From Cylindrotheca closterium (Eukaryota > Bacillariophyta > Bacillariophyceae > Bacillariales > Bacillariaceae), in assembly GCA_933822405.4 (NCBI GenBank), contig CAKOGP040001758.1, positions 109,945-173,944 of the forward strand: 64,000 bases of DNA. Direction: 5' to 3'. The notes beneath the pieces are model-generated. The model was not told where the DNA came from, searched no databases, and saw only the letters and a list, made by a program, of their open reading frames with translations. This document shows, piece after piece, positions 61,811 through 64,000 of this stretch. The first letter of the stretch is position 1. Each line of letters opens with the position of its first letter. The translations under genes were made by a program, and so were the position numbers.

Positions 61811-63316
61811 GCTGCGAGTGTCCAGTAAGATATTGTGGCACAAAAGATGCCCATGACGTCTTCAATGGGGCAAATAGATGGGAAGAAATGGGCTCTACTA
61901 CAATGCGAAACGATTTTCTGTTATATTTTTAAAAAATGATATTGTGAACCGCGGTACTCATGTGACGTCGCACAAGACTCTGACAATATGAAAGCTTTTG
62001 ATTTCGATCATCGTGGTGCATGAAACGCATTCGTTCTTTCGCTTCGTTTCATTTCGCAGATATTATTTTATAAATATATATTCAATATATTCTCTCTCGC
62101 ATTTCCAACAATCAATTGATCATCCTTTCAAGGATACGAGTATGGTACAGCACTTTTCGTGCTCCAATCGTATATAAAGTCCGGGATTCGAGTTCTCTCA
62201 ACTAAACCTTGGAGTGCCACGACGTGCCCATGTGCGGAACAATTCCGGTTCTGCCACAAGAACACGGTGGACTCGATACTACCGGTACTGGTACCAGCAC
62301 CTGGTACCTATTCGATATCACTAGCTTGCCGATTCTCGTTTCGTTGCGTGATGTCTACGACATGAGTGATCACGAATGATTTTATGAACCATGAACTTGA
62401 TCGGCAAGACGGGAGACGTATAGGCGTTTCTAGCTCTTCCTTAGTCTCAATTTCCGTCACGTCAATTGAGGCGCACTGCTTCAGTGAAGTACGTGTTTTG
62501 GCGGACGGAGCGGAGAGTGTCAACGAATGAATGAGAAGACGGCGGAAGATTTGGAGAAGACATTGTTCGCAATGGGAGCTTGTGGGATGATGGAGACGAT
62601 AGAAGGGGCATAGCTGCTCGGTCAAGACCGGGTCAAGACCGTCAGCTTTTTTGCTTTTTCCCGCCCTCACCACCCTCTCTCTCATTTGCACCATAGCTTG
62701 GTACCCCATTTGGTCCGGGTTTGCTTTGTTTGTCAATCCTATTGATTGTCCTCTTCGAATCATATGGTTCGACATCGGTGCAAACCAGTCACTAACTTAG
62801 TACCTCGCTACTGTGCCAAACCTACTCGCTTCTCGTATGTACAGTTGCATCAGGCTTTTGCTACAGTTTCCATGGTAGCATACGTGTGCGATTTCTCCAG
62901 ACAAAGACTACATCATGCGATTCAAGCCCAGGACTCGAGGCGGGTAATCTTCGATTTTGTGAAATGCGGAGACGGCAGAAAAGGGAATTTGTTTGTTACT
63001 GTTCATCACTCGTTTGCAAACCTATCGGCACTTGTAAATTGGCATATGCAGAAGAAATACTACTACTCTCTGCTGGTTACCATCATGTTGAGGATTCTAG
63101 TTTCTCTTCAACATTATGCCCCGCATACGTTAGCAGTCTCTATTTCCCCTTTTGTTTGTTTTCCCCTGCTGACGCGCACTCTTGAGCCCCTACTTTTATT
63201 GTATGTACTCGTAACGGCAGAAAGACGCCCCAATAATTCTGAACTCAAAATGGATTACAAAAATAGGTTTTCTATTGGCTTTTATACTATGCTGGTGCAA
63301 CTATTTATACTAAATC

Positions 63317-63408
63317 CCCCGGGGAAAAATAAGGGGGAAGAGGAAGAAAAAGGAAAGAAAAGAAAACGAAGAGGAAAGAAAAGAAAAGAGGAGAAAGCAA
63401 CAGGATTG
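63317..63408 (+). repeat. Purine-rich tract (about 90 bp)
   Basis: Almost uninterrupted A/G after CCCCGGGG on the plus strand (GAAGAGGAAG and AAAGAAAAGA runs). It can be a simple-sequence tract, or a polypurine tract of a decayed element. No long terminal repeat was seen. Confidence 0.6.
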
Positions 63409-63419
63409 CAATAAAGTGT

Positions 63420-63790
63420 CTTTACAACACAGCACTGGCCTCATGCATACCGTCGCAAGAATATATGCTCTATGATCCCAGGATTTTGACGGATTTTGAA
63501 CAAGGTAACAATGATTGTTTGATGTATGTTGACCGATGCCTCTGAAACTTTTGAAATGACGTTCGATCACCTCTAATAACATCATCTGTGCCTTCATATC
63601 GCAGATCCAATCAGAAATCGGAGATTTATCGCACTCTGAATTTGAGGTCACGAACATTTCAAGATATGCAGCGTAGAAGTTGACGTCATTGATGATGGTA
63701 GTCAGATTTTGCGTCGTCAATGGACTCAATATTTTGGGAATCAAGCAAGGTGAGGAAGGACCAAATCCAGGCTCAAGCTCGCCGCCAAAG
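63420..63790 (-). CDS. Candidate exon of an incomplete gene
   Basis: On the minus strand an open frame runs from an AG acceptor (TGTAG near 63793) through FGGELEPGFGPSSPC, LSPLTTQNLTTIINDVNFYA, FVTSNSECDKSPISDWICDM and KAQMMLLEVIERHFKSF. Composition is coding-like, with Cys and Trp, but there is no start codon or recognised domain. It may be part of a gene that extends past the right edge, or a fragment. Confidence 0.25.
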
Positions 63791-64000
63791 AGACTACATG
63801 TGTATTACATGATTGAAGAAATGCAATAATCAACCGTTTTTTGAGTAAGATGCAAAGGCGAAAACAGAGGCAAACTCTTGCTGGGTTCCTTGATGGCCAA
63901 GTTTCCACCATAAGGCCGCGCTACGACAGTTTACTACCGTATGGTCACAGGGGATGGGTTTATTCTGACGAGAAAACAATCAACAAGGCCTTGGTGCACG

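Larger units (their letters stand above)
61811..64000. other. Right-end region without a confident gene
   Basis: TACCGGTA lies at 62280-62287. Frames at 62308-62775 (minus) and 62746-63414 (plus) are rejected. A purine-rich tract and a candidate minus-strand exon lie at 63310-63790, listed below. Confidence 0.4.

Noticed and set aside
62308..62775. Minus-strand ORF of 155 aa starting with ATG
   Set aside because: No recognisable domain or targeting signal; mixed Ser/Arg composition typical of chance frames. Not strong enough to list.
62746..63414. Plus-strand ORF of 222 aa
   Set aside because: Starts at a non-ATG codon, ends in a purine-tract poly-Lys/Glu/Arg tail and shows no domain.
1..64000. 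tRNA and rRNA genes
   Set aside because: Scanned for T-loop-like GGTTCRANYCC blocks and conserved rRNA stretches; none found by eye.

Overview
The window looks like nuclear DNA of a pennate diatom. The evidence is: short genes with one to many small GT-AG introns (about 75-160 nt); bipartite or tripartite plastid presequences (a CreA-family protein with an ER signal, a phenylalanine at the cleavage site and a thylakoid-lumen signal); a cyclin resembling the expanded diatom cyclins; heterokont-type fused proteins; secreted Ser/Lys-rich proteins resembling silica-associated proteins; and sterol and ESCRT housekeeping genes. No ribosomal RNA, tRNA, CRISPR array or intact transposon was recognised. 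The species cannot be named from the sequence alone.

Layout. 1-1048: 5' part of an unrecognised acidic/basic protein running off the left edge. 1.6-3.1 kb: a type II membrane, fucosyltransferase-like protein. 3.6-7.1 kb: an 18-exon minus-strand gene, reconstructed here with every exon phase consistent, joining a signal peptide, an array of tandemly duplicated 72-nt exons, a Thr/Pro-rich repeat and a leucine-rich-repeat (LRR) domain split over micro-exons. 7.6-15.4 kb: a secreted unknown, a mitochondrial SLC25A39/40-like carrier, a TPR protein and two paralogous dual-specificity phosphatases. 16.6-24.6 kb: a membrane-anchored B-lectin/PhoX-like protein, a RelA/SpoT-like-ankyrin-FAMeT multidomain protein and a cyclin. 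24.6-28.1 kb is almost gene-free. 28.1-33.5 kb: a possible exocyst Sec6-like protein with NPF motifs, sterol C14 reductase and a Gln-rich protein.

33.7-44.4 kb is the most distinctive region. Three paralogous secreted proteins combine a von Willebrand factor A domain (MIDAS motif) with a GDPH/VWD-type module, the module known from diatom adhesive-trail proteins. They are followed by an LRR/RNI-like protein and two short secreted basic/Ser-rich proteins. Together these look like an extracellular matrix, adhesion or cell-wall gene cluster; that is inference.

44.9-64 kb: an S9 peptidase, a flavin monooxygenase fused to a DUF6314-like domain, a biotin-protein ligase with a GC-AG intron, an acidic protein with a PP1-docking-like motif, a probable plastid protein, plastid CreA, VPS25 (ESCRT-II; its 18-nt first exon was found here), a bZIP-like factor, and an LtrA-like membrane protein with two PAS domains. 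The right end carries no confident gene. Coding starts were moved to the first plausible ATG wherever the longest open frame began at TTG or GTG. Intron positions are inferred from splice consensus, frame and homology, not from transcripts.
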